From NCBI GenBank assembly GCA_903928685.1, contig CAIYRS010000050.1, positions 26,073 to 90,072 of the forward strand: a stretch of DNA of 64,000 bases, in the 5' to 3' direction. The stretch comes from an uncultured Methylococcaceae bacterium. Its GTDB lineage: Bacteria > Pseudomonadota > Gammaproteobacteria > Methylococcales > Methylomonadaceae. Under the pieces are notes generated by a model. That model was given only the letters and a program-made list of their open reading frames with translations, was not told the origin of the DNA and ran no database searches. Below are positions 1 through 9,749 of this stretch, piece by piece (position 1 is the first letter of the stretch; every line of letters begins with the position of its first letter). A program made the position numbers and the translations under genes.

Positions 1-1612
1 CGGCAGGCCAGAATTCGCGTGGCACGTTACCACCCGTTACTGATGATTCAAACACAAAACCTGTACCTGGCTCGCCTGGCTCAACAATGTAGTTGATTTT
101 CGCGTACTGACCAGAACCACCAGATTGTTTTTTGTGGACGTATTCATCTTCAATACGTTTAGTAATAGTTTCGCGGTAAGCAACTTGTGGTTTACCAACG
201 TTAACTTCGATACCGTGGGTACGTCTTAAGATGTCCACTTTAATATCTAAGTGCAACTCGCCCATACCTTTAATGATGGTTTCGCCGCTATCTTCGTCAG
301 TTTCAACGCGGAAAGATGGATCTTCTTGGATCATTTTGCCCAAAGCGATACCCATTTTTTCTGAACCAGCTTTGTCTTTAGGCGAAATCGCAATAGAGAT
401 AACGGGATCAGGGAAAACCATTGGCTCTAAAGTTGCTGGTTTATCAGGATCACACAAAGTATGTCCAGTTTGTACGTTTTTCAGACCAATCAAAGCGATA
501 ATGTCGCCCGCTTGTGCCGATTCAATTTCTGAACGGTCATCAGCGTGCATTTCCACCATACGGCCTACACGCTCAGTTTTACCAGTAAAGGTATTCAACA
601 AGGTGTCGCCTTTTTTCAAGGTGCCTGAGTAGATACGGATAAAGTTCAATGCGCCAAAACGGTCGTCCATGATTTTGAAAACCAAGGCACGAACTGGTTT
701 AGTTGCGTCAACCAATGCAAATTGACCGTTCGGGTTGCCTTCCAAATCAACTTCTGGTTGTGGGCTAACTTCGGTTGGGCATGGCAAATAATCAACAACA
801 CCATCCAGAACCAATTGCACACCTTTGTTTTTAAAGGATGAACCACAAAAAGTAGGGAAGAAATCCATTTTAATTGTGCCTTTGCGTAAGCAAAGCTTCA
901 ATTCTTCTAAGGTAGGCTCTTCACCTTCCAAGTATTTTTCCATGATGTCGTCGTCTTGATCGGCAACTTGGTCGATCAAACGGGCGCGCCATTTTTCAAC
1001 GTCGGCTTCCATGTCAGCTGGCACGTCTTTAATTTCGTATTTCAATGGGTCTCCAGAATCATCCCATATCCACGCTTTGCGGGTCAGCAAATCCACTACG
1101 CCAGAGAATTGGTCTTCACGACCGATAGGCAAAGTCATAACCACAGGCACAGCGCCTAATACTTCTTCAACCTGTTTTACCACGCGATAGAAATCCGCGC
1201 CCATACGATCCAATTTGTTAACGTAAATAATACGTGAAACTTTGGAATCGTTAGCATAACGCCAGTTGGTTTCAGATTGTGGCTCAACACCGCCAGAACC
1301 GCAGAATACGCCAACACCGCCATCTAATACTTTTAAAGAACGATAAACTTCGATTGTGAAGTCAACGTGACCAGGGGTATCGATAATATTGAAACGATGG
1401 TCTTTCCAAAAACAAGTGGTTGCTGCCGATTGGATAGTAATACCGCGCTCTTGCTCTTGCACCATGAAATCGGTGGTTGCTGCGCCATCGTGTACTTCAC
1501 CGATTTTATGGATTTTACCGGTAAGCTTCAAAATACGCTCAGTGGTGGTGGTCTTACCGGCATCGACGTGTGCGAAAATGCCGATATTTCTATAAAGCGA
1601 TATATCTGTCAT
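1..1612 (-). CDS. fusA: Elongation factor G, stand-alone paralogue (C-terminus off the window)
   Basis: GTPase that drives ribosomal translocation. The first 537 codons are visible; the family has about 700 residues, so the gene runs off the left edge. The N-terminus starts [13 protein letters not shown], followed by the P-loop [23 protein letters not shown] (G3) and VNKLD (G4). The stretch [19 protein letters not shown] is typical, from memory, of the second EF-G (FusA2 type) of Vibrio and Shewanella rather than the str-operon copy. The context agrees: no rpsG, rpsL or tuf lies upstream, only an unrelated oxidoreductase. The start was chosen because it gives the family's N-terminus. Which paralogue it is remains an inference. 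Confidence 0.93.
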   Translation of the reverse strand, partial: MTDISLYRNIGIFAHVDAGKTTTTERILKLTGKIHKIGEVHDGAATTDFMVQEQERGITIQSAATTCFWKDHRFNIIDTPGHVDFTIEVYRSLKVLDGGVGVFCGSGGVEPQSETNWRYANDSKVSRIIYVNKLDRMGADFYRVVKQVEEVLGAVPVVMTLPIGREDQFSGVVDLLTRKAWIWDDSGDPLKYEIKDVPADMEADVEKWRARLIDQVADQDDDIMEKYLEGEEPTLEELKLCLRKGTIKMDFFPTFCGSSFKNKGVQLVLDGVVDYLPCPTEVSPQPEVDLEGNPNGQFALVDATKPVRALVFKIMDDRFGALNFIRIYSGTLKKGDTLLNTFTGKTERVGRMVEMHADDRSEIESAQAGDIIALIGLKNVQTGHTLCDPDKPATLEPMVFPDPVISIAISPKDKAGSEKMGIALGKMIQEDPSFRVETDEDSGETIIKGMGELHLDIKVDILRRTHGIEVNVGKPQVAYRETITKRIEDEYVHKKQSGGSGQYAKINYIVEPGEPGTGFVFESSVTGGNVPREFWPA

Positions 1613-1922
1613 GTTGTTACTCTAAAAGTTGTATGAAATCTTTTTGGCGTCCACCGTTCAGGTATCGGCCTAGGGTGGTTTGGAACTGGGCTTCAGGCGA
1701 TGGCAACAAAGCCGGAATAAGGTAGTTTTGAACGCAAGACCGCTAATTAATCCTTTGGCGTGTCCGGCATCAAAATTCCCCTATTCTACCCTAAAACGAC
1801 GATAAAAATATAGAAATCCCTGAAACAGAAATGGTCTTAATACGATGTGATTGATTGAGGTGAATCATTCATACGCAAAGACGCAAAAAAACCAAGTTCA
1901 GTACATTTCTGAGCGAACCAGC
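1613..1922. other. 310-bp spacer upstream of EF-G
   Basis: Holds the leader of the EF-G gene and the tail of the next gene. No convincing ORF, hairpin or consensus promoter was seen. Confidence 0.5.
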
Positions 1923-2936
1923 TTAAGCAATCGCCACTTGCCGACCTTCCGCCGCCGATGCCAAGGCAGCCACAATAATCCGGCAATTGCTTTTGGCATC
2001 GTCTAAAGACAATAACGGCGCTTCGCCATGCAAGGCACAATGGCTGAAATGCTCGATTTCTAACTTGAAATGATTGGCAGCAGGCAGACGTTCTTCAGCT
2101 TGCTTGCCATCTTCTGTCCACCATGAAATCACCGGAACATCACCAGGCAATTGCCAGACCACATGGCACTTAATACCACCTTTAGTACCAATGATTTCAT
2201 ACTCGCAACGCCTAGCCCGCGAAAAACTAAAATCAAATTGGGCAAAGCGGCCATCGCCAAAATCCAACACACCACTGCTGGCAATATCCGCACCGCTGTC
2301 GATAAATTTTGACATTGCCATCACTGACAGTGGCTCTTGGTCAAAAAACCGCCGTAACGAATGGATGGCGTAACAACCAATATCCCACATTGCCCCGCCA
2401 CCATTAGCGACGTTTTCCGCTAAACGGTACATTCTAGCTGGACGCATCATGAATGAATAACTGGCACGCACCGAGCGCACTTCGCCAATCAAACCAGAAG
2501 CCAACAACTCCATAACCCGTTGATGCTGAGGATGGAAGCGATACATAAAGCCTTCCATCACCGTCACCTTATGTTGACGGGCAGCAGCGGCAATCGCGTC
2601 AATTTCTGCCACTTGCAAAGCCATCGGTTTTTCGCACAGCACATGTTTGCCGTGTTCGATAGCGCGTAACGTCCACGCCGCATGTTCATGATTGGCTAAA
2701 GGCAAATACACCGCTTGCACCTTGTCATCCTGCAATAACGCATCCAAGCTATCGTAACTTGCCACGTTTTCCGCAAACGGTGCGTATTGCGCTAAAGTTT
2801 GTGCCGCCGCCCCTGCCCTACGGCTAGCAATTGCCACCAACTCCGCGTTGCTTGCTTCAACAATCGCAGGCATTAGCCGCTCATTAATTCGTGCCGCGCC
2901 TAAAATGCCCCAGTGTAATTTGATTTGATCGCCCAT
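1923..2936 (-). CDS. Gfo/Idh/MocA-family NAD(P)-dependent oxidoreductase
   Basis: 337 residues, the usual length for this family of sugar or polyol dehydrogenases. An N-terminal Rossmann fold (LHWGILGAARI) is followed by the family signature CEKPMAL near residue 100, where the Lys is catalytic, and by the C-terminal alpha/beta domain (VMEGFMYRFHPQHQ, GGGAMWDIGCYAIHSLRRFF). The YRFHP segment resembles dihydrodiol or xylose dehydrogenase-like members. The substrate cannot be read from sequence. It lies between EF-G and the divergent gloB and shows no operon partner. Confidence 0.9.
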   Translation of the reverse strand: MGDQIKLHWGILGAARINERLMPAIVEASNAELVAIASRRAGAAAQTLAQYAPFAENVASYDSLDALLQDDKVQAVYLPLANHEHAAWTLRAIEHGKHVLCEKPMALQVAEIDAIAAAARQHKVTVMEGFMYRFHPQHQRVMELLASGLIGEVRSVRASYSFMMRPARMYRLAENVANGGGAMWDIGCYAIHSLRRFFDQEPLSVMAMSKFIDSGADIASSGVLDFGDGRFAQFDFSFSRARRCEYEIIGTKGGIKCHVVWQLPGDVPVISWWTEDGKQAEERLPAANHFKLEIEHFSHCALHGEAPLLSLDDAKSNCRIIVAALASAAEGRQVAIA

Positions 2937-3035
2937 ATTTCCCCCTAAATTTTTATATTTATATGTTTATGGATACTGTAAAAAAACAATCGGTAAAATC
3001 ATCCTCTGACACCATCATTTACCGACAAAACCACT

Positions 3036-3806
3036 ATGCTCACCGTTAAGATTATCCCTGTATTGAATGACAACTATATCTATTTATTACACGACCAGCA
3101 CAGCAACCAAACTGCCGTAGTTGATCCCGCACTCGCTGAGCCCGTTTTAGACATCTTGAACGAACAAGCTTGGTCACTAGATTATATTTTCAACACCCAC
3201 CATCACGGCGACCATATTGGCGGCAATCGTGAGCTAAAAAAACAAACCAGCTGCAAAATTGTTGCCGCTGCCGCCGACAGTTATCGTATTCCCGCTATCG
3301 ATATAGCCGTTAACCACGGTGATGTTCTCCACTTAGGCGAACATAAAATCGACATTATTGCCATGCCCGGACATACCAGCCACCATATCGGTTACCACTT
3401 TGCCGATAAACCTTGGTTATTTTGCGGCGACACCTTATTTTCCATGGGCTGCGGTCGCTTGTTTGACGGCACCGCCGAGCAGCTTTGGCATTCCTTACAA
3501 TGGATAAAATCCTTGCCTGCCAACACCCTGATTTATTGCAGCCACGAATACACCCTCGCCAACGGCAAATTTGCCCTAAGCCTTGAACCTAACAACCAAG
3601 CGACTCAACAGCGGATAGCAAAAGTCACAGCTTTACGGCAACAATCACAACCATCGTTACCGACCAACTTAGCGGATGAACTAGCCACCAACCCATTTTT
3701 ACGCGAACACAGCAGCGAATTGCAGGCAAACATCGCCCTGCAAGATGCACAAGCCATGGCGATTTTTATTAAGCTGCGGCAATTAAAAGACCACTTCATC
3801 AGCTGA
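3036..3806 (+). CDS. gloB: Hydroxyacylglutathione hydrolase (glyoxalase II)
   Basis: Hydrolyses S-lactoylglutathione to lactate and glutathione in methylglyoxal detoxification; cytosolic. 256 residues, the standard length. The metallo-beta-lactamase metal-binding motif THHHGDHIGG starts at residue 54, GHTSHH follows near 111, and the conserved FCGDTLFSMGCGRLF segment supplies the bridging Asp. The C-terminal HAGH domain is present. It is divergent from the Gfo/Idh gene and converges on recC. Its last 24 bases overlap a possible small gene on the other strand. Confidence 0.96.
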   Translation: MLTVKIIPVLNDNYIYLLHDQHSNQTAVVDPALAEPVLDILNEQAWSLDYIFNTHHHGDHIGGNRELKKQTSCKIVAAAADSYRIPAIDIAVNHGDVLHLGEHKIDIIAMPGHTSHHIGYHFADKPWLFCGDTLFSMGCGRLFDGTAEQLWHSLQWIKSLPANTLIYCSHEYTLANGKFALSLEPNNQATQQRIAKVTALRQQSQPSLPTNLADELATNPFLREHSSELQANIALQDAQAMAIFIKLRQLKDHFIS

Positions 3807-3923
3807 TTTTTGCCCAGCAACCGCCGATTGCCAATGCAAACGCACACAACCATCAAGGCTTTCTTGGTAAAAATCTGCGCTAAGCCAACGATCCGCCACC
3901 GCCGCCAAACCACTCAATGACAC
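3783..3923 (-). CDS. Possible 46-aa protein overlapping the 3' end of recC
   Basis: A GTG start sits inside the last codons of recC and the frame stays open for 46 residues (starts MSLSGLAAVADRW, ends SADEVVF), ending inside the convergent gloB. The composition looks protein-like (ADFYQESLDGCVRLHWQ), and stop-start overlaps of this kind suit translational coupling. No family is recognised and the evidence is weak. It could be the displaced C-terminus of RecC or chance. Confidence 0.25.
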   Translation of the reverse strand: MSLSGLAAVADRWLSADFYQESLDGCVRLHWQSAVAGQKSADEVVF

Positions 3924-6900
3924 AACCGCCAAACAGGCAACAACAATTGTTGGCATTGCCGCTCAAAACCCTCGCCTAATACCTCTTGCAAAGCTAATAA
4001 ATCATGCTGGCCTTTATGCCAAAACAATTGCCTAAGTTCTGGCTCATAACCTTGATATAAAGAAAATTCCAGTTGAGCTATGGCTGCCATTAACGGCGGG
4101 GTACTGGCTCGGCTTGATGCTTTTGCCGCTTGTTTTAGATAAGCCATCGCCGCTTCTACAAAAAACGCATCGGGCTGTTGTTGGCCCTGCTGATAAATAT
4201 CTAGCCATTGTGGTAAATCATCGCCTTGATCGTAATCGGGCAAAAACAACAAATCTTCATCACTACTGACCAGGTAAGTGGGCTGTTGCTGGATTTGATT
4301 ACCGATAAGATGCTGTAACCACGCGACCATAAAATCTTTGCCTTTTAAGTTGGCAAAGCGGAAATGTAAGTTGGCGTGCTGGTAACGGTTGCCTAATTTA
4401 CCGACCAAGCGATAGTCGCCGACGGCAATATCCACCAATAAATCCGGCAATGGCTCGCCCAAGTGTTTGCTGTTTAGCTGCACTACAAAAGCATCGATAA
4501 GTTGCTGTTGTTTACTAAATTCGATTTCACCTGCTGCGCCCGGCAACCAACTGCCTTGGGCTTGGAGTTTTTTTGTCGAGGGCGTGATGCCATGTAACTG
4601 CTGTTGCAGCCATTGCTGTTGGATTAAATAATTATCTAAGCTATCGATGACAAAGGGCTCCCGCTCTTCCGGGGCCGCGCTAAGTCCGTTAAAACGCAGA
4701 CCTAATTGCCGCGCCAAAAAAAATTTTTGCGGATGGCGGAAGAATGCCAATAAATCATGGATTTCAATACACGTTTGCGGTTGCGCGGGAATGCTTTTCG
4801 TCCACCAAATGCTCGGCTCAGGTTTGGCTGCTTGCAAGGCTTTGGCGGTTACCAAGGCGCTGTCGGAGAAACTGAAAAGCCGATTGGTTTCGGTAAAGTA
4901 TTTGCGGCTGAAAGCATGTAACGGGTGTTTTATCAATAAATCCGTCAATTGGTATTGGCTTGCCAACACGTCCAACAATTCACTAATCACCACCGACGGC
5001 GGGATGATTTTGTTGGAGGTAATGGATTGGCCTAGATAGGTAATTATCAGTTGCTGTCTTGCCGATAGCAGGATTTCTAAGAATTGGTAGCGGTCATCGG
5101 CGCGGCGCGAGCGGTCGCCTTTACGAAAATGTTTATCTAGTAAATCAAACGTGGGCTTGCGGTCAAGCTTGGGGAATTCACCTTCATTAATGCCCAATAA
5201 GGCGATGACTTTGAAGGGAATTGAGCGCATCGGCAGCATCGAGCAAAAAGTCAATTGCCCGCGTAAAAAACCGTTGGAAGATTTGCGCTCTTCCACCATA
5301 CCTTGCAACCAACTAATGATGACTTGCAGCTCGATGGCCTCGGCTTGTGGGTTGGCTTTGGTATTAGCGGGGTTGTCTTGTAAATCCGCAGACAGCTCTG
5401 CCAGTAGCTCATTTAATTGCTGGCGTTCTAAGGAGTCTGCTTGCGCCAATAATTGGTCGGCGTAATAGTAAAGTTTATTGCTCCACGCCAAGCGGGTTAG
5501 CGGTTGTTGTAAGTCTTTGCTGGCTTTAAATAACAGATTTAAAAAATCATACAAACCACCTAAAGCCTGTGCCGATGCGCCTTCGATGTCGGCAAACGGC
5601 AACACGCCGTCGATAAATTCGGCATCGCTACCGACCGCATAGCCCATGAACAACCTATCCAACATCGCTTGCCAGGTGTTATCGCTGATAGCTGGCAAAT
5701 CCAAAGCCGCTTTATGTTGCGCCGATTGCCCCCAACGCACCCGCGTGGCTTGCAACCAATAAACCAGCAATTCCAAATCGGTTTCCGACAAACCAAAACT
5801 GGGATAAACGGTGTTTTGTTCCAATAAATCCAAAACACTTTGCCAGCCAAAGCGGCTTTGGCTGAGGCTTAAAAACTGGATAAAACTATCTAAGGCTTTA
5901 TTACTTAAGCGCAAACTGCGGTCAGCGATGGCATGTTGAATATCAACAAACACCGCCGCGATAAATGGCTCATAAGCCTGAATATCCGGCGCCATCACCA
6001 CCATATCGCGCAATTGCAGTTGCGGGTCTTGCACCAAGGCTTGCAGCAGCTGGTCTTTCAACACTTCCACTTCGCGCAAACGGGAATGGCAGGCGTGGAT
6101 GCTGATGGAGGTATCGGGCGTTAGCGGTTGCTGCGCCTGAATATTGTCGAGAATATCGTTTTGCAATTGCTGCAAATTATTTAAGGATTGGGCGGCATGG
6201 CTATCAAAACTGTCCAGCTCCAATTCAAATTGCACCTGCTCCAGCAACATGTCTTGAAACTCGCGGCCTTGCTGCCCTAAAGCCACCAAAAGCGGATGAT
6301 TGTCGGTGCTGTTTTCTAATAGTTGCTGGCGTTTGCTAGGCAAATCTGCCCAAAACACTTGCGCGGGATTCAGTAAAAAATAATGCACCTGACAATGCCG
6401 CGCCACGGCTTGTAAATACGCCAAAAACATCGGCGGCATAGCGTTAACGCCAAACACAAAAATTCGCTCCGGCAATTGCCCGGCATAAGTCTGTTCGGGG
6501 GCTTGGCTTAATTTATCAATCACCGCTTGCCATAATTGCCCACGATGCGGCTGTTTAGTATCTGCCAGCAACGCCAACCACAAGGCTTTTTGCCATTGCT
6601 CACTGGCATCACCATACTGCAACCGCCCTTGCTGCCAAGTCGCCAGTAAATCGGGGCGCATGATTTGGTATTGGTCAAACAATTGCGACAATTGCTGCGC
6701 CAGTTGAAATCGCCTTAAGGCCTGATTGCTGCCGCTAAGATAAAACCGCAATGGCTGAAAATGGCTGTGCTCACCCAAATGGCGTAACAAACCGTCTAGC
6801 CGCCACAAAATCCGCTGCCGATCAAATGCCGCATCGCTGAGCGTTAAATCGACTTGTTGCGCTAAAAAACTAAAAAATTTGCTGGGAAATAAATATTCAT

Positions 6901-7078
6901 AATTGCCCCAAACCCCAAACTTACCCGCCAATTGTTGCGACAACCAACGTTCCATCCCCTGGCTTTGGATAAGAAACACCTCTTTAGCCAAAGGCGATGC
7001 CAGCGGTGTGTTGCCGATAACCGCCGCCAAATGCTCGAAAAGATGTTCAGTTTTATTGGAGCTATGTAGGATAAACAT
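3914..7078 (-). CDS. recC: Exodeoxyribonuclease V gamma subunit
   Basis: The Chi-recognising subunit of RecBCD, the helicase-nuclease that processes DNA double-strand ends for recombination. 1,054 residues, close to the family's ~1,100. It opens with MFILHSSNKTEHL and QSQGMERWLSQQLA, has helicase-like motifs such as LLGINEGEFPKLDR and DDRYQFLEILLSARQQLIITY, and ends in the RecC C-terminal domain. recB and recD are not adjacent: the gene downstream is the convergent gloB and upstream is an unrelated membrane protein. The C-terminus (LLLPVWRLCH) is slightly short, see the 46-aa frame at its end. Confidence 0.93.
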   Translation of the reverse strand: MFILHSSNKTEHLFEHLAAVIGNTPLASPLAKEVFLIQSQGMERWLSQQLAGKFGVWGNYEYLFPSKFFSFLAQQVDLTLSDAAFDRQRILWRLDGLLRHLGEHSHFQPLRFYLSGSNQALRRFQLAQQLSQLFDQYQIMRPDLLATWQQGRLQYGDASEQWQKALWLALLADTKQPHRGQLWQAVIDKLSQAPEQTYAGQLPERIFVFGVNAMPPMFLAYLQAVARHCQVHYFLLNPAQVFWADLPSKRQQLLENSTDNHPLLVALGQQGREFQDMLLEQVQFELELDSFDSHAAQSLNNLQQLQNDILDNIQAQQPLTPDTSISIHACHSRLREVEVLKDQLLQALVQDPQLQLRDMVVMAPDIQAYEPFIAAVFVDIQHAIADRSLRLSNKALDSFIQFLSLSQSRFGWQSVLDLLEQNTVYPSFGLSETDLELLVYWLQATRVRWGQSAQHKAALDLPAISDNTWQAMLDRLFMGYAVGSDAEFIDGVLPFADIEGASAQALGGLYDFLNLLFKASKDLQQPLTRLAWSNKLYYYADQLLAQADSLERQQLNELLAELSADLQDNPANTKANPQAEAIELQVIISWLQGMVEERKSSNGFLRGQLTFCSMLPMRSIPFKVIALLGINEGEFPKLDRKPTFDLLDKHFRKGDRSRRADDRYQFLEILLSARQQLIITYLGQSITSNKIIPPSVVISELLDVLASQYQLTDLLIKHPLHAFSRKYFTETNRLFSFSDSALVTAKALQAAKPEPSIWWTKSIPAQPQTCIEIHDLLAFFRHPQKFFLARQLGLRFNGLSAAPEEREPFVIDSLDNYLIQQQWLQQQLHGITPSTKKLQAQGSWLPGAAGEIEFSKQQQLIDAFVVQLNSKHLGEPLPDLLVDIAVGDYRLVGKLGNRYQHANLHFRFANLKGKDFMVAWLQHLIGNQIQQQPTYLVSSDEDLLFLPDYDQGDDLPQWLDIYQQGQQQPDAFFVEAAMAYLKQAAKASSRASTPPLMAAIAQLEFSLYQGYEPELRQLFWHKGQHDLLALQEVLGEGFERQCQQLLLPVWRLCH

Positions 7079-7144
7079 GGGCTTTATTGCATTCGGTAAG
7101 TGATTGGGGTGTAAAAAATCTAATGCTAATTTTTAGGATAAAAA

Positions 7145-7175
7145 CAAAAAAGGCCAGAAAAATCCGGCCTTTTTT
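7145..7175. terminator. Bidirectional intrinsic terminator
   Basis: An AAAAAAGGCC arm pairs with GGCCTTTTTT around a short loop, so a T-run follows the stem on both strands. It lies between recC and the 3' end of the 7202-7936 gene, where it would stop leftward transcription of the latter before recC. Confidence 0.8.
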
Positions 7176-7201
7176 GTTATTTCTGATGAGTTTATCACCA
7201 G

Positions 7202-7936
7202 TTAAGCACTGCGCTCCCGATTATCATCAATCTGGAAATCATAGGTTTGCGCGCTAAAAAACTTTTTAAACATCGGCATAAAACTGATGGTTATGGGGAT
7301 GGAATAAAAACAATAAATCGCTGCCGCTTCCCCAGTATTCACACCAAAAAACCATTGTGGCAAGTACAGCGTCAATATCGCCATAACAAAATGGTAACTG
7401 GCGATTTTTTTGTTGTCCTTCCAAACAAAGCCGCTAAGGGCGAGCGCAAATAATGAACCATACATTACCGCTGAACCAAACGCCGTGGCTATGGAATAGG
7501 CAATATGGTATTTGCCAGTTAATAGGCAAGCCACTAAGTTTCCGAGAAAATTCGGTTTGCCATCATAAAGTTGCCAATCAATCGGCAGAAAATTAAAGAT
7601 CAAAAAGGAAATGCTTAAGCTGGCGCCTAGCAAAGTCGCTTGTTTTAAGGCGGTTTTATCGGACGAGTAAGTTGCTAAAGCAGGCATTATCGCCAAGGCT
7701 TGCAAACTGATGTGATAGGTGGAAATCTGGCTTAAAAACAGGTTGGTACCGTAACCGCATTGGTCGGCAACGGGATAGGCAAAAAACTGGATAAATTCCA
7801 TTAATGAGAAATGAAAAATGGCGTAAGCCCTTGCAAAACGCACCCAAAACGCTTCGTCTTTATCCAAAAACGTAATCCCTGAGGCGACTAATCCAACTAC
7901 TCCAAATCCCAACGACATATCTGCACTAAAACACAT
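7202..7936 (-). CDS. Multi-pass membrane protein of the MCFSA type (DUF5765/DUF6629-like)
   Basis: 244 residues with about seven hydrophobic segments, probably an inner-membrane protein. The first residues MCFSADMSLGFG are a recurrent N-terminal signature of small uncharacterised bacterial membrane families, as I recall DUF5765/DUF6629. Polar positions sit inside membrane segments (HFSLMEFIQF, DQCGYG). The function is unknown. A terminator at 7145-7175 ends it, and the next upstream gene is beyond a 600-bp gap, so it is probably monocistronic. Confidence 0.75.
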   Translation of the reverse strand: MCFSADMSLGFGVVGLVASGITFLDKDEAFWVRFARAYAIFHFSLMEFIQFFAYPVADQCGYGTNLFLSQISTYHISLQALAIMPALATYSSDKTALKQATLLGASLSISFLIFNFLPIDWQLYDGKPNFLGNLVACLLTGKYHIAYSIATAFGSAVMYGSLFALALSGFVWKDNKKIASYHFVMAILTLYLPQWFFGVNTGEAAAIYCFYSIPITISFMPMFKKFFSAQTYDFQIDDNRERSA

Positions 7937-8187
7937 AAATAACCTATGGCTTTGTAAATTATAATTATTCTTTTGAAAAACATTCCAAAAGCACCCTTTG
8001 AAACTATAGCATAAACCAAGATGTAAAAAAGCAATAGGCTGGTTATCTGTAAGGTTTATGGTTTATTAAACTTTTAACGGTGTCATTTAGGCTTGTGTCA
8101 TTTTACCAATCACATCAATTCCAACTATCAACCCGATTAATTTCTCGAATCTCGTATTGAAAATAAATCGCGGAATATCGTTTCTTT
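7937..8187. other. AT-rich spacer ahead of repeat copy 1
   Basis: Leader of the membrane protein gene. Nothing further recognised before the ~300-bp repeat begins; the whole gene-free stretch runs from 7937 to 8550. Confidence 0.4.
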
Positions 8188-8487
8188 CGCTGACGGCACA
8201 TGGAACTTCGAACCGGAGTCGGGAGAAGTTAGTGCCGTTAGTCCCGCGAAGCCCTCATCGCAACCGGCGTTTTTTCGAGCATGCTTTTCGCGAAGAATAA
8301 AATGCAACCGGGCGATGTTGAGAGCGTAGAGTCAGTGGCACGATGGCACGATCCCCTTGTTGGGTCGGGACGATATGGTGACAGGACGGCGCGGGCTTGC
8401 GGAGCAATCTAACCGTCGCGTAGTTTTTGCGGATTTTCGGGCAGGACGCCCGGAAAATCTTTACGCAAAAATAGCGACTCGCTTAGC
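8188..8487 (+). repeat. ~300-bp structured interspersed repeat, copy 1
   Basis: Runs from CGCTGACGGCACATGG to GACTCGCTTAGC and is nearly collinear with copy 2 (9750-10046); copy 3 is inverted at 58745-59014. It contains self-complementary segments: CTGACGGCAC near its start pairs with GTGCCGTTAG about 40 bases on, an AACTTC/GAAGTT stem nests inside, and a central GATCCC...GGGTC hairpin follows. There is no conserved ORF and no transposase. It could be a structured RNA gene or a MITE-like non-autonomous element. Confidence 0.8.
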
Positions 8488-8550
8488 AGCTTTTTATACA
8501 TGAATATAATTTGGAACATTCCAGTTAAAATATAACCAATACCGATTTTT

Positions 8551-9597
8551 TTAACAAATCCTCGGCAATTGCTCGCCACTGAGCAAATCTAACACCCGAT
8601 TTACGCCCATCGCCGTCTGCAAAGTCAACAAGCCTTTGTCATGCGTGGCCTTTACCTTGCCGATAACTGCCGCTTGTTTTCCCAAAGTATGCCCACGCAA
8701 AACGTTTAACGCTTGTGCTGTTGCCTGTTCCGGAACAAACAAGGCAAAACAGCCTTCGTTGGCGATATACAGCGGATCAAAACCCAAAACCTCGCAGGCA
8801 CTTTGCACATCGGCGTGAACTGGTAACGCAGTTTCGTTGATTTCAATGGCATGGCGCGACGTGGTTGCCAATTCAATCAACGCGCTTGCCAAACCGCCGC
8901 GGGTCAAATCGCGCAGGCAATGGATTGGCACACCTGCTTCGATTAAATCTTGCACCAAGCCCGACACATCCGAGCAATCGCTTTCGATAGTGCTGTCAAA
9001 AGCCATGCCTTCGCGTGCCAGCATAATCGCCATGCCATGCCGCGCCAGATCGCTGTTGATGATGATGTGGTCGCCCACTTGGATCTGTATAGGCGAAATG
9101 TCGGTTTGACCCGCCAACACGCCAATCCCCGCAGTGTTGATGAATACGCCATCGCCATTGCCGTGATCGACGACTTTGGTGTCACCCGTGACAATCTGCA
9201 CACCCGCTTGTTCGGCGGTGTGCTGCATGGAGGCGACAATGCGTTGCAAGTCGGCAATCGGGAAACCTTCTTCGATGATGAACGCGCAACTCAAATACAA
9301 CGGCTTCGCCCCGCTCATCGCCAAATCGTTCAGCGTACCGCACACCGCTAGTTTGCCGATATCACCACCGGGGAAAAACAGCGGTTTGATGACATATGAA
9401 TCAGTGGTGAATGCCAGCTTGGCGCCGTTGATATTTAGAATTGCACTATCGTGTTGTTGGTTAAGAATGGGATTGTTAAAAACAGGTTGGATGATATTGC
9501 CCTGCAATTGCTTCATCAAGCGCCCGCCACCACCGTGGGCTAAGGTAATTTGTTGATATTGTAGGGGGGGGGGACAAGTAAGATTTACGTAGGTCAT
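8551..9597 (-). CDS. hypE: Hydrogenase maturation factor HypE (orphan)
   Basis: ATP-dependent dehydratase that turns a carbamoylated C-terminal Cys into the thiocyanate used to make the CN ligands of NiFe hydrogenase. 348 residues. AHGGGGRLM opens the PurM-like fold, FTTDSYVIKPLFFPGGDIG and GDTKVV are conserved nucleotide-site segments, and the chain ends in the diagnostic PRIC with the acceptor Cys. No other hyp or hydrogenase gene is in the window. The gene lies between two direct copies of the ~300-bp repeat, next to the nif maturation cluster. A 10-C run lies in codons 9-12. Confidence 0.95.
   Translation of the reverse strand: MTYVNLTCPPPLQYQQITLAHGGGGRLMKQLQGNIIQPVFNNPILNQQHDSAILNINGAKLAFTTDSYVIKPLFFPGGDIGKLAVCGTLNDLAMSGAKPLYLSCAFIIEEGFPIADLQRIVASMQHTAEQAGVQIVTGDTKVVDHGNGDGVFINTAGIGVLAGQTDISPIQIQVGDHIIINSDLARHGMAIMLAREGMAFDSTIESDCSDVSGLVQDLIEAGVPIHCLRDLTRGGLASALIELATTSRHAIEINETALPVHADVQSACEVLGFDPLYIANEGCFALFVPEQATAQALNVLRGHTLGKQAAVIGKVKATHDKGLLTLQTAMGVNRVLDLLSGEQLPRIC
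9564..9573 (-). repeat. 10-base homopolymer inside the 5' end of hypE
   Basis: Ten consecutive G on the + strand (C on the coding strand) encode the Pro run TCPPPLQ just before the conserved ITLAHGGGG start of the fold. A one-base slip would frameshift hypE after about ten residues. No downstream in-frame ATG precedes the conserved core. Confidence 0.9.
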
Positions 9598-9749
9598 ACT
9601 TTAAAATTAGTTGATTAAGAGTTTTGTAAGGTAACGTGGTAAACCAAGCTTTACAAGCGTATTTAAAAAGTCTCTTGCGAATTGTAATGGCAAGTAAATT
9701 TTGACAATTCGTTAAGCCGGTTTTAGAAAAACGTTAGTGGTTGAGCGAT

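Noticed and set aside
8188..8487. The ~300-bp repeat as an insertion sequence with its own transposase
   Set aside because: No terminal inverted repeats and no ORF of useful length; only a non-autonomous element or an RNA gene fits.
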